Assembly: GCA_025360785.1 (NCBI GenBank)
Contig: JANYBN010000127.1
Location: forward strand, 1 to 64,000
Origin: Geobacter sp.
Lineage (GTDB): Bacteria; Desulfobacterota; Desulfuromonadia; Geobacterales; Pseudopelobacteraceae
Reading direction: 5' to 3'
DNA: 64,000 nt
Shown: positions 54,019 through 64,000 of the stretch, in pieces
Numbering within the stretch: the stretch's first letter is position 1
Layout of the letters: every line of letters begins with the position of its first letter
Made by a program: the position numbers and the translations under genes
Notes under the pieces: model-generated
The model's database searches: none
What the model saw: only the letters and a program-made list of their open reading frames with translations
Told to the model about the DNA's origin: nothing

Positions 54019-55176
54019 CTAGCCGATCCGCCGCAGTCCGTCGGCGATCCTGATCGTTGAGGCGCGCCAGGTGGGAAAAATTGACGCGGTGACGCCGACG
54101 ATGGCGGCGGCGGCCAGCTGCAGCAGCGTGGTGGCGGTGGTGACATGAAATACCGGAAAGAACTGTGACAACTCCTTTTCAATCACACTGGCCACCGGAA
54201 ATGTGCCCATAACACCGGCGACCCCGCCAAGGATGGCGATAAACAACGACTCTCCGAACACAGCGCCGGCAATATGATGCCAGCGAAAGCCCAGCGTTTT
54301 CAGGGTGGCATACTCGGCAATGCGCTCCCGGGCTGTCATGGCCATGGTATTAGCGGCCACCACCATGATGATGACAATGACGACATATGAGACGATCTTT
54401 ATGGCGATCATGATCGCCTCGGTCATGGCCACGAAACTGAGCTGGAAGGCTTTCTCCGTCTCGCTCATGGTTTCGGCCAGCGAGTTTTTGAATCTGGTGT
54501 CAATCGCCTGAGCCACCTCGGCGGCCTGCTCCGGGTTGGATACGCCGACCACGAAGATGCCGACCTGATCGGCGCGGCGCGGGATGGTGCGACGCAGGGT
54601 TTCATTCAGATAGTCCCAGTTGAAGAAAAATTGGGTTTCATCCGTGCTCCGCTGGGCGCCGCGATAGATGCCCCGGATGACGAACTCCCACTGTCCCGGA
54701 AAGATGGTGCCTTTCAAGACGACCCGGTCACCCAGTTTCCAGCCATATTTGGCCGCCAGTTTCCGGCCGACCACCGCCCCCTGCCGGTCAAGCACAAACC
54801 CCTTCTGTTCCTCCGGAGTAAGCAGAAATTCAGGATAGAGGTCGAGATACGCCCTAGGTTCCACGGCGAAATTGGGAAAGAAGTTCTTCTCCGTTACATA
54901 GATGCCGCCAAACCAGTTCATAGCCCCGACTCTGGTGACTCCCGGAATCTGGCGAATGCGCTCCTTGTAGGAAATCGGCAGGGAGAAAACCAGCGAGATG
55001 GCATTGCGGGTGACGAGGCGGGTTGACGAGGAGGACTCGACCCCCAGATACCAGAGGCCGACCAGGGTGCGCAGCAGCCCGAAGGCGAGGATGGCAATGG
55101 CCACGCCGGTGACAGTCAGCAGGGATCTGAGCTTGTGGCGGAAGGCGTTACGGAGGATGTATTTCACCATGAACAT
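54019..55176 (-). CDS. ABC transporter permease, FtsX/MacB type
   Basis: MVKYILRNAFRHKLRSLLTVTGVAIAILAFGLL; ERIAEYATLKTLGFRWHHIAGAVFGESLFIAILGGVAGV. Confidence 0.92.
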   Translation of the reverse strand: MFMVKYILRNAFRHKLRSLLTVTGVAIAILAFGLLRTLVGLWYLGVESSSSTRLVTRNAISLVFSLPISYKERIRQIPGVTRVGAMNWFGGIYVTEKNFFPNFAVEPRAYLDLYPEFLLTPEEQKGFVLDRQGAVVGRKLAAKYGWKLGDRVVLKGTIFPGQWEFVIRGIYRGAQRSTDETQFFFNWDYLNETLRRTIPRRADQVGIFVVGVSNPEQAAEVAQAIDTRFKNSLAETMSETEKAFQLSFVAMTEAIMIAIKIVSYVVIVIIMVVAANTMAMTARERIAEYATLKTLGFRWHHIAGAVFGESLFIAILGGVAGVMGTFPVASVIEKELSQFFPVFHVTTATTLLQLAAAAIVGVTASIFPTWRASTIRIADGLRRIG

Positions 55177-55177
55177 G

Positions 55178-55864
55178 TTAGCCGTCCGTCAGCAGGCCTT
55201 TTTCCAGGTGCCGGATAACATGGGCCTTTTCAGCGGCGCGCGGATCGTGGGTAACCATGATGATGGTCTTGTGGAAATCCTGTACCAGTTGGTCCATCAG
55301 GGCTAAAATCTCTCCGGCGGAGACGCGGTCCAGGTCACCGGTCGGCTCGTCCGCCACCAGGATGGCGGGATCGGTAACCACCGCCCGGGCAATGGCCACG
55401 CGCTGCTGCTGCCCCCCGGACAGCTGGGAGGGCCGGTGATCCATGCGGTCAGCCAGGTTGACGATCTCCAGCGCCGCCTCGACATGTTCGCGGCGCTCCC
55501 GGCGCGACAGCCCGGTCAGGAGCAGCGGCAGCTCGACATTCTCATAGGCGGTCAGTACCGGGATCAGATTATAGAACTGGAAGACAAACCCGACATTGAG
55601 TGCCCGCCACCCGGCCAACTCGGCATCGCCCAGAGTGGTGATCTCGCAGCCGCCGATTTCAATCGAGCCGCTGTCCACCTTGTCGATACCGGCAATCAGG
55701 TTAAGCAGCGTACTCTTGCCCGATCCGGACGGCCCCATCAGCGCCAGGAACTCGCCGGAGCGGATGGCAAAGCTGATGTCCTCCAGCACCGGCACCAGTT
55801 GGCTGCCGCGCCGGTAGGACTTGGTCACATTGCGCAACGTGACGATGTTGCCATTGTCGCTCAC
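55178..55864 (-). CDS. ABC transporter ATP-binding protein (LolD/MacB type)
   Basis: ALMGPSGSGKSTLLNLIAGIDKVDSG; QLSGGQQQRVAIARAVVTDPAILVADEPTGDLD. Confidence 0.96.
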   Translation of the reverse strand: MSDNGNIVTLRNVTKSYRRGSQLVPVLEDISFAIRSGEFLALMGPSGSGKSTLLNLIAGIDKVDSGSIEIGGCEITTLGDAELAGWRALNVGFVFQFYNLIPVLTAYENVELPLLLTGLSRRERREHVEAALEIVNLADRMDHRPSQLSGGQQQRVAIARAVVTDPAILVADEPTGDLDRVSAGEILALMDQLVQDFHKTIIMVTHDPRAAEKAHVIRHLEKGLLTDG

Positions 55865-57070
55865 TTATTTCTCCGCCACGCTGATTTTTTTGCCATTTTT
55901 CAGTTTGGCCAGTGGCCGTAGCGCCACCTTGTCGCCCGGTTTGACCCCGCTGATCTCCGTCAGTTCGCCGAGCCGCGCTCCGACTGTTACCGGCACCAGC
56001 CGAACATGGTCCTTGTCAATCAGATAAACGCTGTCCTTGCCGTTCACCTTGACGATGGCCGCGGGGTTGAGGGCCACTTTTGCCTGCTGATCCTGTGTGG
56101 TGGCCGGGCGGGACAGGATGGCGACCTTGGCGCTCATTTCGGGCAGAATGCGCGGATCGTTGTCCACGAAGCGCACCTTGACCATCACCGACGCCTTGGT
56201 GCGGTCGGCGGTCGGCACGATGGTCTGCAAAATGCCACGAAAGCGGGCTTGCGGCAGGGCGTCCAGGGTAATCTCGCAGGGTTGGCCGACCTTGACCTTG
56301 TCCAGGTTGGATTCGGAGACATCGGCCTCGACCTGCAACGACGACAGATCGGCGATGGTGACGACGGCGGCTTTGGCATTGGCGGCGGCGCCAAGCGGCG
56401 TGATGATGTCCCCGACATCGGCATTCTTGGTCAGCACCACGGCATCGAACGGCGCCCGAATCAGCGAATAGTCATAGGCCACTCTGGCCCCTTGCAGCGA
56501 CGCATCGGCCACACTCACCGCAGCCTCGGCTGCTGCAACGCCGGCCCTGGCCCGCTTGAAGCGCGCCTCTGCGGCGTCGAAATCCGCTTTTGCTATGATC
56601 CCCTGCTTAACCAGCTCCTTCTGGCGCTCATAGGATAGACCGGCATCGTCCCGTTCTGCCCTGGCCTGGTCAACATTAGCCTTGGCATTCTGAACAGCCG
56701 CTACCCCTTGGTTAACCAGCGCGTCGCTGTCACGATTCTCCAGGCGCGCGATGATCTGTCCACTGCTCACCCGGCTCCCTTCCTGAACCCCGAGCCACTC
56801 CAGCCTGCCGGTCATCTTTGAGGCCACGGCCGCCTTACGCTGCGCCACAACATATCCGCTCGCGTTCAGCAAGGTGAACGATTGCGTCGGATATACCTGG
56901 GATACGGTAGCTGTCTCAACCGGGACGCCTTTGCGCTCAAACGCCCAAGCAACGGCGACAACCATTAGCAAAGCTACCGCCACAAGCACCAACCAGCGTT
57001 TCCGGCTTACTTTACTGCGCTGGAAGGCCGTTTTATCAATTTTTAATTTACCAATAGCCTCAAGGCTCAT
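55865..57070 (-). CDS. periplasmic adaptor (membrane fusion) protein, HlyD/MacA-like
   Basis: N-terminal TM, AVASKMTGRLEWLGVQEGSRVSSGQIIARLENRD; YDYSLIRAPFDAVVLTKNADVGDIITPL. Confidence 0.93.
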   Translation of the reverse strand: MSLEAIGKLKIDKTAFQRSKVSRKRWLVLVAVALLMVVAVAWAFERKGVPVETATVSQVYPTQSFTLLNASGYVVAQRKAAVASKMTGRLEWLGVQEGSRVSSGQIIARLENRDSDALVNQGVAAVQNAKANVDQARAERDDAGLSYERQKELVKQGIIAKADFDAAEARFKRARAGVAAAEAAVSVADASLQGARVAYDYSLIRAPFDAVVLTKNADVGDIITPLGAAANAKAAVVTIADLSSLQVEADVSESNLDKVKVGQPCEITLDALPQARFRGILQTIVPTADRTKASVMVKVRFVDNDPRILPEMSAKVAILSRPATTQDQQAKVALNPAAIVKVNGKDSVYLIDKDHVRLVPVTVGARLGELTEISGVKPGDKVALRPLAKLKNGKKISVAEK

Positions 57071-57306
57071 TAAGATGTTCCCCCTGACGGACGATTAAAC
57101 AGATGCCACTGAGTATATACCACTTATTTATACAGATGTGTAGAGGAGCACATTTTTCCATGGAATCTATGCCCGCTTTCTGAATCTCACCACTTACATT
57201 ATGCTCATTTAAGCCAGTTGTGCTGAATCTTGACTTTATTACTTCCATTTGTTAGCTTTACAAGTTGTTGACTAACTACAATTTATACAACAGCGGAGTC
57301 ACTCGC

Positions 57307-58380
57307 ATGCACAAAAAACTGTTTATTCCCGGACCTGTTGAGGTACATCCCGACATACTGAAAGCCATGGCATCTCCAATGATAGGGCATCGGATGAAAG
57401 AGTATGCCGAGCTGCACGGTCGGGTCACCACTGGATTGAAAAAATTGATGTTCACGAACGACAGAGTATTTCTGGCAACTTCGAGCGCCTTTGGCGTCAT
57501 GGAGGGTGCAATCCGCAATCTGGTCGGAAAGCGCTGCGCCAATTTTTGCAACGGCGCCTTTTCAGACAAGTGGCATGATGTCACGTTACGCTGTGGCAAG
57601 CAGGCTGACGCCATCCGTTTTGACTGGGGAGCTCCAGTCACTCCGGATGCGGTAGAAAAAGCGCTTGCGACCGGAAAATACGACAGCATGACCATGATTC
57701 ATAATGAGACATCCACGGGAGTCATGTCGCCTTTACCGGAAATCGCCGAAGTCATGCGAAAGTTTCCTGAGGTTATGTTTATTGTCGATACTGTTTCATC
57801 GATGAGCGCACTCAAGATCCCGGTCGACGAGCTGGGCATCGACAGCTGCATCTTCGGAGTGCAGAAAGCATTCGCCCTGCCGCCCGGCCTGGCCGTCTTT
57901 ACGGCCAGCGAGAAGGCGCTCCAGCGTGCAGCGACCATGGAAGGGCGGGGCTATTATTTCGATTTTGTCGAATTTGCCGCTAATGATGACAAGAACAATA
58001 CCCCTTCGACTCCCTGCATATCTCTCATTTATGCGCTTGACTGCCAACTGCAGCGAATGTTCGCGGAGGGTCTTGAGAACCGCTGGGCGCGCCACAACGA
58101 TCTTGCCGGTTACGTGCGCGGATGGCTGACGGATCGCGGTTTCGAATCATTCCCGGCGGCGGCGTACCGTTCGCAGACATTAACTTGCAGCCGCAACAGT
58201 CGAGGGGTTGATCTGGCGTCTCTGAAAAAGAATCTGGGCGAAGCCGGCTTTGCATTCGATGACGGCTACGGTAAGATAAAGGGTGAAACATTCCGTATTG
58301 CCCACATGGGTGACATGACACGCGCCGATCTGGATGAGCTTTTTAACGCAATAACCACTATTTCACCGGAACTGGCATAA
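57307..58380 (+). CDS. class V aminotransferase (serine-pyruvate / alanine-glyoxylate type)
   Basis: MHKKLFIPGPVEVHPDILKAMASPMIGHRMKEYAELHGRV; HNETSTGVMSPL; VDTVSSMSALKIPVDELGIDSCIFGVQKAFALPPGLAV. Confidence 0.93.
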   Translation: MHKKLFIPGPVEVHPDILKAMASPMIGHRMKEYAELHGRVTTGLKKLMFTNDRVFLATSSAFGVMEGAIRNLVGKRCANFCNGAFSDKWHDVTLRCGKQADAIRFDWGAPVTPDAVEKALATGKYDSMTMIHNETSTGVMSPLPEIAEVMRKFPEVMFIVDTVSSMSALKIPVDELGIDSCIFGVQKAFALPPGLAVFTASEKALQRAATMEGRGYYFDFVEFAANDDKNNTPSTPCISLIYALDCQLQRMFAEGLENRWARHNDLAGYVRGWLTDRGFESFPAAAYRSQTLTCSRNSRGVDLASLKKNLGEAGFAFDDGYGKIKGETFRIAHMGDMTRADLDELFNAITTISPELA

Positions 58381-58414
58381 CTTATTTGTCGTGATAAACA
58401 TTGGAGGTAACACC

Positions 58415-58591
58415 ATGAAATGCCCTAACTGCGGCAACCGGACAGACGTTGATATCGATATGCATTCAGGTGGATTTTCGGCTGAACATTCGCCGATTAA
58501 AGAGTGCGGAGAGTGCGGTCTGGTATGGCGGATAAAAATTGAAGCCGGAGAAGCGACGGTTGATATTATAAAAGCAGCAAATAAAAAGTGA
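58415..58591 (+). CDS. small zinc-ribbon-like protein (two CxxC)
   Basis: MKCPNCGNRTDVDIDMHSGGFSAEHSPIKECGECGLVWRIKIE; SD TTGGAGGTAACACC. Confidence 0.75.
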   Translation: MKCPNCGNRTDVDIDMHSGGFSAEHSPIKECGECGLVWRIKIEAGEATVDIIKAANKK

Positions 58592-58604
58592 GTTGCAAAG
58601 GCGG

Positions 58605-58629
58605 CGGGGCGGGCAGATTGCCCGCCCCG
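58605..58629. terminator. strong GC-rich terminator between convergent genes
   Basis: CGGGGCGGGC-agatt-GCCCGCCCCGG followed by TTTCTTTTATTC. Confidence 0.85.
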
Positions 58630-58636
58630 GTTTCTT

Positions 58637-58795
58637 TTATTCTTTTTCGAAGGCATCCTTGCCGGCGCCACAGAGCGGGCAGCACCAGTCCTCAGGCAAT
58701 GTCTCAAATGATGTTCCTGGTGCAATTCCGCGATCCGGGTCGCCAACGGCGGGGTCATAGACATACTGACAGATAGTACAGATCCAACGTTCCAT
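58637..58795 (-). CDS. rubredoxin
   Basis: [52 protein letters not shown]; two CxxC knuckles. Start at 58795, not the longer ORF. Confidence 0.95.
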   Translation of the reverse strand: MERWICTICQYVYDPAVGDPDRGIAPGTSFETLPEDWCCPLCGAGKDAFEKE

Positions 58796-58820
58796 AATGT
58801 ATAACTCCTTGTATTCTGGA

Positions 58821-59006
58821 TTATGTCCAGTGGATACACTGGACGGGGCAGCCATCAATTGCGCTCTGAATCTCTGATTCAGGGGCTCCGGCAGGGTCGA
58901 AACATTCAGATTTGCCTGCGCTGTCAAATCGGAAAGCAGCCGGACAGGTTGAAATGCACAGTCCGCAACTGATGCAGTCCTCTGTTTCTACAAGCGCTAT
59001 TTTCAT
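58821..59006 (-). CDS. ferredoxin (single Fe-S cluster)
   Basis: [61 protein letters not shown]. Confidence 0.93.
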   Translation of the reverse strand: MKIALVETEDCISCGLCISTCPAAFRFDSAGKSECFDPAGAPESEIQSAIDGCPVQCIHWT

Positions 59007-59146
59007 CTGTTCATCTCCTTTGTAGTGAATTGGTAAAGGCGTTGATCAGTGTAGCATGTCCACATCTGATGTCAATTAGCAGTGAACTGCTTTGGATTTA
59101 CCCGATTGCCATGCATTTCGGGATCGCATTAAACGAAAGAAGAGTT

Positions 59147-59770
59147 ATGATATTTAAATCCCTAGAAGTTGGTCCACTTTCAGTCAACTGTTATATCGTT
59201 GCGTGCGAACAGAGCCTTGAAGGGGTCGTTGTCGATCCGGGAGGTGATGTCGAGTCGATTGTCAGCCTGGTTGAGCAGCTTGGGCTGAAGATTCACACGG
59301 TAATTAATACGCACGGTCATTTTGACCACGTGGGGGGAAACCGTCAGGCGATTGCAGCCTTTGATGCCAAGCTTCTGATACACGAGGCTGATGCTGCAAT
59401 GTTGAGCAGATCGGCCGAAGTTGCACGGAAATATGGTTTACAGGGAGAAAATTCACCGGAAGCGGACGCATACCTCATTGACGGCATGGAAATTTTCTTT
59501 GGCACTTGCCGCATTAAAGTGCTCCATACTCCCGGCCACACCCAGGGCGGTTGCTGTCTCTATTTTGAGGAGGAGCGAATCGTGATTACCGGCGACACGC
59601 TCTTTGCCGATTCAATCGGGCGTACTGACCTGCCGGGCGGCTCACACGAACAGCTGCTCGGATCAATACGTACCAAGTTGTTTACACTGCCGGACAGCGT
59701 GACAGCATACCCTGGACATGGCCCGCAGACAACCATAGGTCACGAAAAAAAATGTAATCCCTATTTTTGA
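59147..59770 (+). CDS. MBL-fold metallo-hydrolase (glyoxalase II-like)
   Basis: VINTHGHFDHVGGN; HTPGHTQGGCCLYF; GDTLFADSIGRTDLPGG; YPGHGPQTTIGHEKKCNPYF. Confidence 0.94.
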   Translation: MIFKSLEVGPLSVNCYIVACEQSLEGVVVDPGGDVESIVSLVEQLGLKIHTVINTHGHFDHVGGNRQAIAAFDAKLLIHEADAAMLSRSAEVARKYGLQGENSPEADAYLIDGMEIFFGTCRIKVLHTPGHTQGGCCLYFEEERIVITGDTLFADSIGRTDLPGGSHEQLLGSIRTKLFTLPDSVTAYPGHGPQTTIGHEKKCNPYF

Positions 59771-59782
59771 GGCAAACCTTCT

Positions 59783-60991
59783 ATGTTAAGAAATAAAAAA
59801 ATAATTCTGGGAGTTTGCGGCGGAATCGCCGCCTATAAGGCGATTGAACTGCTACGGCTTCTGACCAAGGCGGGAGCGGAAGTTCATGTCATCATGACGA
59901 GTGCCGCCCAGGAATTTGTCGCGCCGCTCACCTTTCAAACGTTGTCGTCAAACCCGGTTCATACGGAGCTATTCAACCTGATTGCAGAACGGGAGATAGG
60001 GCACATTTCATTGGCTGATCGGGCTGATCTGTTCATAGTTGCCCCGGCCACGGCCAATGTTATCGGTAAAATCGCTGCCGGTATCGCCGATGATATGCTC
60101 ACCACGACCGTCATGGCCACTAAGGCGCCGGTGCTGTTAGCTCCTGCTATGAACGTCAACATGTTCACCAATCCGATCTATCAGGAGAATGAACAGAAGT
60201 TGCGCCGTTTGGGATACCTGTTCGAGGCACCGGTCTGCGGCAGCCTGGCATGTGGCTGGGAGGGGGAAGGTAAACTGGCCGCTCCGGAGGCCATATTCGA
60301 GAGCGCTGTTATGGCACTGACTGAAAAGGATTTGGCCGGCCAAACAATAATGATCACCGCCGGGCCAACACGTGAAGAAATTGATCCGGTCCGATATATA
60401 AGCAACCATTCATCGGGCAAGATGGGTTATGCCCTGGCACGTGCAGCTCGGAGGAGGGGAGCGCAGGTGCATTTGGTCAGCGGTCCGACGGCTCTGGCAA
60501 AACCGGATGGAGTAACTGTTGTCAATGTTACAAGCGCGGTCGAGATGAAAAATGAAGTTATGGCGCACGTGGCTGAATGCGATGTGGTCATCAAGGCAGC
60601 GGCGGTGGCCGACTATCGACCGCTGGTGAGAAACAGTGTAAAGATCAAGAAGAAAGCGGATTCAGTAACTATTGAACTGGTGAAAAACCCCGATATTCTT
60701 GCCGAACTGGGGGGAATTGATCATGGCTTAAAAAAGCAGCCGTTTCTGGTCGGATTTGCCGCAGAGACCGATGCTCTTGCTGAAAACGCGGCAAAGAAGC
60801 TGCATGAAAAGAAATTGGATATGATTGTTGCTAATGACATCAGTCAGCCGGATGCCGGTTTCAATGTCGATACCAACAGGGCAATGCTGCTTTTTAAAGA
60901 TGGAAGCAGCTGCCGGTGCGAGCTTATGTCCAAGGAGCAATTGGCCGGGACAATCCTTGATCATATCGTAGTACGGCTGACTGAACGCTGA
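59783..60991 (+). CDS. coaBC: bifunctional phosphopantothenoylcysteine decarboxylase / phosphopantothenate-cysteine ligase
   Basis: GVCGGIAAYKAIELLRLLTKAGAEVHVIMT; APAMNVNMF; ITAGPTREEIDPVRYISNHSSGKMGYALA. Confidence 0.97.
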   Translation: MLRNKKIILGVCGGIAAYKAIELLRLLTKAGAEVHVIMTSAAQEFVAPLTFQTLSSNPVHTELFNLIAEREIGHISLADRADLFIVAPATANVIGKIAAGIADDMLTTTVMATKAPVLLAPAMNVNMFTNPIYQENEQKLRRLGYLFEAPVCGSLACGWEGEGKLAAPEAIFESAVMALTEKDLAGQTIMITAGPTREEIDPVRYISNHSSGKMGYALARAARRRGAQVHLVSGPTALAKPDGVTVVNVTSAVEMKNEVMAHVAECDVVIKAAAVADYRPLVRNSVKIKKKADSVTIELVKNPDILAELGGIDHGLKKQPFLVGFAAETDALAENAAKKLHEKKLDMIVANDISQPDAGFNVDTNRAMLLFKDGSSCRCELMSKEQLAGTILDHIVVRLTER

Positions 60992-61081
60992 AGTACCTTA
61001 TGTCATATCGGTTTTGTCTTGACTTGACAGTTTGAAAGTTCTAGATTTTTCCAGTTTCTAACCCATTCGGAGGTATCATCC

Positions 61082-61753
61082 GTGGCCATAATCCTCGGTG
61101 CCGGTATTATTGTTAAGCTCGTCCTCTTACTGCTGCTTTCATTCTCGGTGGTTTCCTGGGCCATCATCTTGTTCAAGTTTTTTCAGGTTCAGCGAGCAAA
61201 CAGCGAATCGGAACGGTTCATGGACTTTTTCTGGAAATCAAAGCGCTTTGATGCGATCGCTTCCCAAGTAGATCGCTTTGCCAACTCTCCACTGACAGTA
61301 TTATTCAACGAAGGATACAGCGAGCTGAAAAAAGTCGTTGAGCCCGACAGCAAGAGCGACGGCAGTGCTCTCAGTACAGACTTGGGAGGAGTAGAGAATG
61401 TCTCCCGCGCCCTGCGCCGGGCAACAAATTCAGAGATAACCCGGCTCGAAAAGTACTTGACGTTCCTTGCCACGACCGGTTCCACATCCCCCTTCATCGG
61501 CCTGTTCGGCACCGTGTGGGGTATCATGACCGCTTTCGAAGGGATCGGCAAGACCGGTTCCGCCTCACTGGCCGTCGTCGCTCCAGGCATTGCCGAGGCT
61601 CTGATTGCCACCGCCATAGGTCTGGTGGCTGCCATCCCGGCTGTTATGGCCTACAATCACTTTCAGCATAAGATTAGAGTACTAATAAATGAAATGGACA
61701 GTTTTTCTACCGAGTTTCTCAATATTGTACAGCGCAATATAGCGGGGAAATAG
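61082..61753 (+). CDS. tolQ: Tol-Pal system protein TolQ (MotA/TolQ/ExbB family)
   Basis: [67 protein letters not shown] start. Confidence 0.96.
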   Translation: MAIILGAGIIVKLVLLLLLSFSVVSWAIILFKFFQVQRANSESERFMDFFWKSKRFDAIASQVDRFANSPLTVLFNEGYSELKKVVEPDSKSDGSALSTDLGGVENVSRALRRATNSEITRLEKYLTFLATTGSTSPFIGLFGTVWGIMTAFEGIGKTGSASLAVVAPGIAEALIATAIGLVAAIPAVMAYNHFQHKIRVLINEMDSFSTEFLNIVQRNIAGK

Positions 61754-61756
61754 ATC

Positions 61757-62170
61757 ATGGCTATGGGTGGACAAAGCAACAACCGTGGTGTGATGGCCGA
61801 GATCAATGTCACCCCTTTAGTGGATGTCATGCTGGTGCTGCTGGTTATTTTCATGGTGACCGCACCGATGATGCAGCAGGGGGTTCAGGTTAACCTTCCG
61901 AAAGCCGACACCAAAGCCATGACTCCGGCTGAAGAGTCTGTAGTTGTCTCTGTAGACAAGGGTGGCAAGGTATTTATCGACAAGGATGAGGTCCCAGCCG
62001 GAGAACTGCGCAAACGGCTTTCAGATCTGTTTGCTACTCGGGCAAAAAAAGAGGTATTTTTGAAGGCCGATGCCGGAGTGCCATACGGTGAAGTGGTACG
62101 AACCATGGCCGACATCAAAGGGGCCGGTATCGAACGCCTCGGTATGGTAACGGAACCGGCTGCCAAATAA
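61757..62170 (+). CDS. tolR: Tol-Pal system protein TolR (ExbD family)
   Basis: [38 protein letters not shown]. Confidence 0.96.
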   Translation: MAMGGQSNNRGVMAEINVTPLVDVMLVLLVIFMVTAPMMQQGVQVNLPKADTKAMTPAEESVVVSVDKGGKVFIDKDEVPAGELRKRLSDLFATRAKKEVFLKADAGVPYGEVVRTMADIKGAGIERLGMVTEPAAK

Positions 62171-62940
62171 TGAGCTCCCAGGTATCGAGAACTGATACTG
62201 GTGTAGGTGTCAGTTTCATTGCTTCAGCCGTCATTCACCTGGCGGTTTTTTTATTGTTTGCATGGTGGGGCAGGCAGTTTCCGACAGCCCCGGTGATTCA
62301 GGAGACATACTATGTGGATGTCGTTACCCTGCCGACAGTTGCTCCCCAGGCGGGCAGTACCATAAATAATCCGGGCAAGACTAAAGCGGCGTCTCTTCCT
62401 GCTCCCACGCTACCCATGGCAGTGCCACGCCCACCCAAAACTGTTCCTAAAACCGGGACCCAGTCAATCAAGACAGCATCTCCGCAGGATGCGGCTGAAA
62501 CAGAAGCAGCTTTTGCCGAGCGAATGGCTAAGCTGGAGAAAAACAGCGAGGCCAGGCGCGAGGAGGCTGTGCTTGAGAAATTGCGGAGCAAGGTCAAGGT
62601 CGCCAGCGCCTCCAAAACCGGCATGCCTGGAGCTGGCGGCGCTGATGCCGGCAGTCGCTATGCGGATTACGTCAGATCTCGACTGGAAGATGCCTTGAAA
62701 GTAACGAGCAGCTACACCACTAAAAACCCGGAAGTGGCCGTGCGATTGACTATCGCGGCAGATGGCCGGCTTGCACGGATCAAGATAGAGCGCAGCAGCG
62801 GCGATGCGGCATTTGAACTGGCGGTCAGACGGGCAATCGATCTCGCCAGTGAAAAATTCACTGCACCACCCAACCATACCACTTTTGATAACGGCTTTAT
62901 TTTTAAACCCAAGGGAATTTCCAGTGGAAAACCAAGATAA
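62170..62940 (+). CDS. tolA: TolA/TonB C-terminal domain protein
   Basis: N-terminal TM, charged/helical middle, C-terminal VRLTIAADGRLARIKIERSSGDAAFELAVRRAIDLASEKFTAPP. Confidence 0.88.
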   Translation: MSSQVSRTDTGVGVSFIASAVIHLAVFLLFAWWGRQFPTAPVIQETYYVDVVTLPTVAPQAGSTINNPGKTKAASLPAPTLPMAVPRPPKTVPKTGTQSIKTASPQDAAETEAAFAERMAKLEKNSEARREEAVLEKLRSKVKVASASKTGMPGAGGADAGSRYADYVRSRLEDALKVTSSYTTKNPEVAVRLTIAADGRLARIKIERSSGDAAFELAVRRAIDLASEKFTAPPNHTTFDNGFIFKPKGISSGKPR

Positions 62941-64000
62941 TACATATGGATATACTATAAAACTATTACTGCTGGTTCTGCTTGTTGTTGTGTTACCGTC
63001 GGTTCTGTATGCTCAAGCGGGTTATATTGAAATCACCGCTCCCGGCAACCGTCTTTTGAAGCTCGCAGTTGTCCCTCCGCGCTCACTTGGCGCACCCGCA
63101 AATGCCGAATCAGCCAAACTGGTTTCTGATATAATCACGTCCGATATGAATATGTCAGGTGTCATCATAGCTGAAAGTCGTTCTCAGTTGTCACCTGTCA
63201 GTGAATTATTGCTGGCGAATGTTGATTTTGCACCTTGGCAGAGTGCCGGCTTCGATCTACTTGTGCTGGGTGAATACATTCTCAAAGATGGGCAACTGAT
63301 AATCGAGTTCCGTCTTTTTGATGTTATCAATCGCAAGTTGATAAGCGCAAAACGTTATCTTGCCTCAGCGAAGGATCTGCGACGCTTCAGTCATACATTC
63401 GCCGATGAAATCCTGCGCGTGATTACCGGTGAAAAGGGTGTATTCACTACCAGGATTGCCTACGTATCAACATTAACCGGTAACAAGGAAATTTATGTCA
63501 TGGACTGGGACGGCTATAATCCGCTGCCATTGACGAAAAACGGCTCTATAAACCTGAACCCTGATTTTTCTCCTGATGGCAGTGAGATCATTTTCACTTC
63601 GTACAAACATGGCAACCCGGATCTGTATCGACGATCACTGTCAAACACGGCAGAAGTGGTTCTTTCAAGTCGCAAAGGGCTTAATATAACCGGCAGCTGG
63701 TCACCGGATGGCAATAAGATTGCCCTTGCTCTCAGCAAGGATGGTGACGCCGAGATATATACCTTGGATCGGGACGGGAGTCACCCGGTGCGCTTGACCA
63801 TCAATCCTGCTCTCGATCTCTACCCGGCATGGTCGCCGAATGGCAACCAGATCGCCTTTGTTTCGGACCGCCTCGGGAAACCGCAGATATTTATTATGAA
63901 TACTGATGGCAGCGATGTCAGAAGACTGACGACCTCCGGCAGTTACAACGTGAATCCTCGCTGGTCTCCAAAGGGAGATAAAATCGCCTATTCGAGAATG
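62924..64000 (+). CDS. tolB: Tol-Pal system protein TolB (continues beyond right edge)
   Basis: GTG start overlapping tolA by 17 nt: VENQDNTYGYTIKLLLLVLLVVVLPSVLYAQAGYIEITAPGNRLLKLAVVPP...; WD/beta-propeller repeats (NPDFSPDGSEIIFTS, YPAWSPNGNQIAFVSDRLG). Missing from the ORF track because it is open at the edge. Confidence 0.95.
   Translation, partial: MENQDNTYGYTIKLLLLVLLVVVLPSVLYAQAGYIEITAPGNRLLKLAVVPPRSLGAPANAESAKLVSDIITSDMNMSGVIIAESRSQLSPVSELLLANVDFAPWQSAGFDLLVLGEYILKDGQLIIEFRLFDVINRKLISAKRYLASAKDLRRFSHTFADEILRVITGEKGVFTTRIAYVSTLTGNKEIYVMDWDGYNPLPLTKNGSINLNPDFSPDGSEIIFTSYKHGNPDLYRRSLSNTAEVVLSSRKGLNITGSWSPDGNKIALALSKDGDAEIYTLDRDGSHPVRLTINPALDLYPAWSPNGNQIAFVSDRLGKPQIFIMNTDGSDVRRLTTSGSYNVNPRWSPKGDKIAYSRM

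Noticed and set aside
56006-56638. 210-aa plus-strand ORF inside the adaptor protein gene
   Set aside because: Antisense shadow of a GC-rich gene.

Overview
The window is about 64 kb of dense bacterial chromosome. It looks deltaproteobacterial (Geobacter / Desulfuromonadales-like), inferred from gene content only. Most of it is housekeeping: a methylmalonyl-CoA/propionyl-CoA carboxylase operon headed by an XRE-cupin regulator, trmFO, topA-dprA, dnaB, a pilT locus, tyrS-ymdB-rny-fau-zapA-zapB, ftsY, purA-hisZ, RNase J, metX-ttcA, motAB-flbD, a sugar/glycan cluster, glcD-maf-yggS, a MacAB-like ABC exporter, coaBC and tolQRAB (tolB runs off the right edge). No tRNA, rRNA, CRISPR array, transposase or prophage was recognised. 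Observations most worth a second look: (1) a SAM-I riboswitch whose terminator abuts the metX start codon, so the longer ORF-track start is wrong; (2) a short repeat ending in AACGCACTTATCCT just upstream of several genes; (3) three consecutive perfect inverted repeats in an AT-rich gap at 8.9-9.1 kb; (4) a PilB/GspE-like protein without a recognisable Walker A motif next to pilT; (5) a strongly AT-rich acyltransferase splitting a glycan cluster; (6) a probable 6S RNA locus between zapA and fau; (7) an ABC permease that appears to need an AUU start. I found no clearly new multi-gene system. The novelty candidates are small RNA, repeat and regulatory structures.
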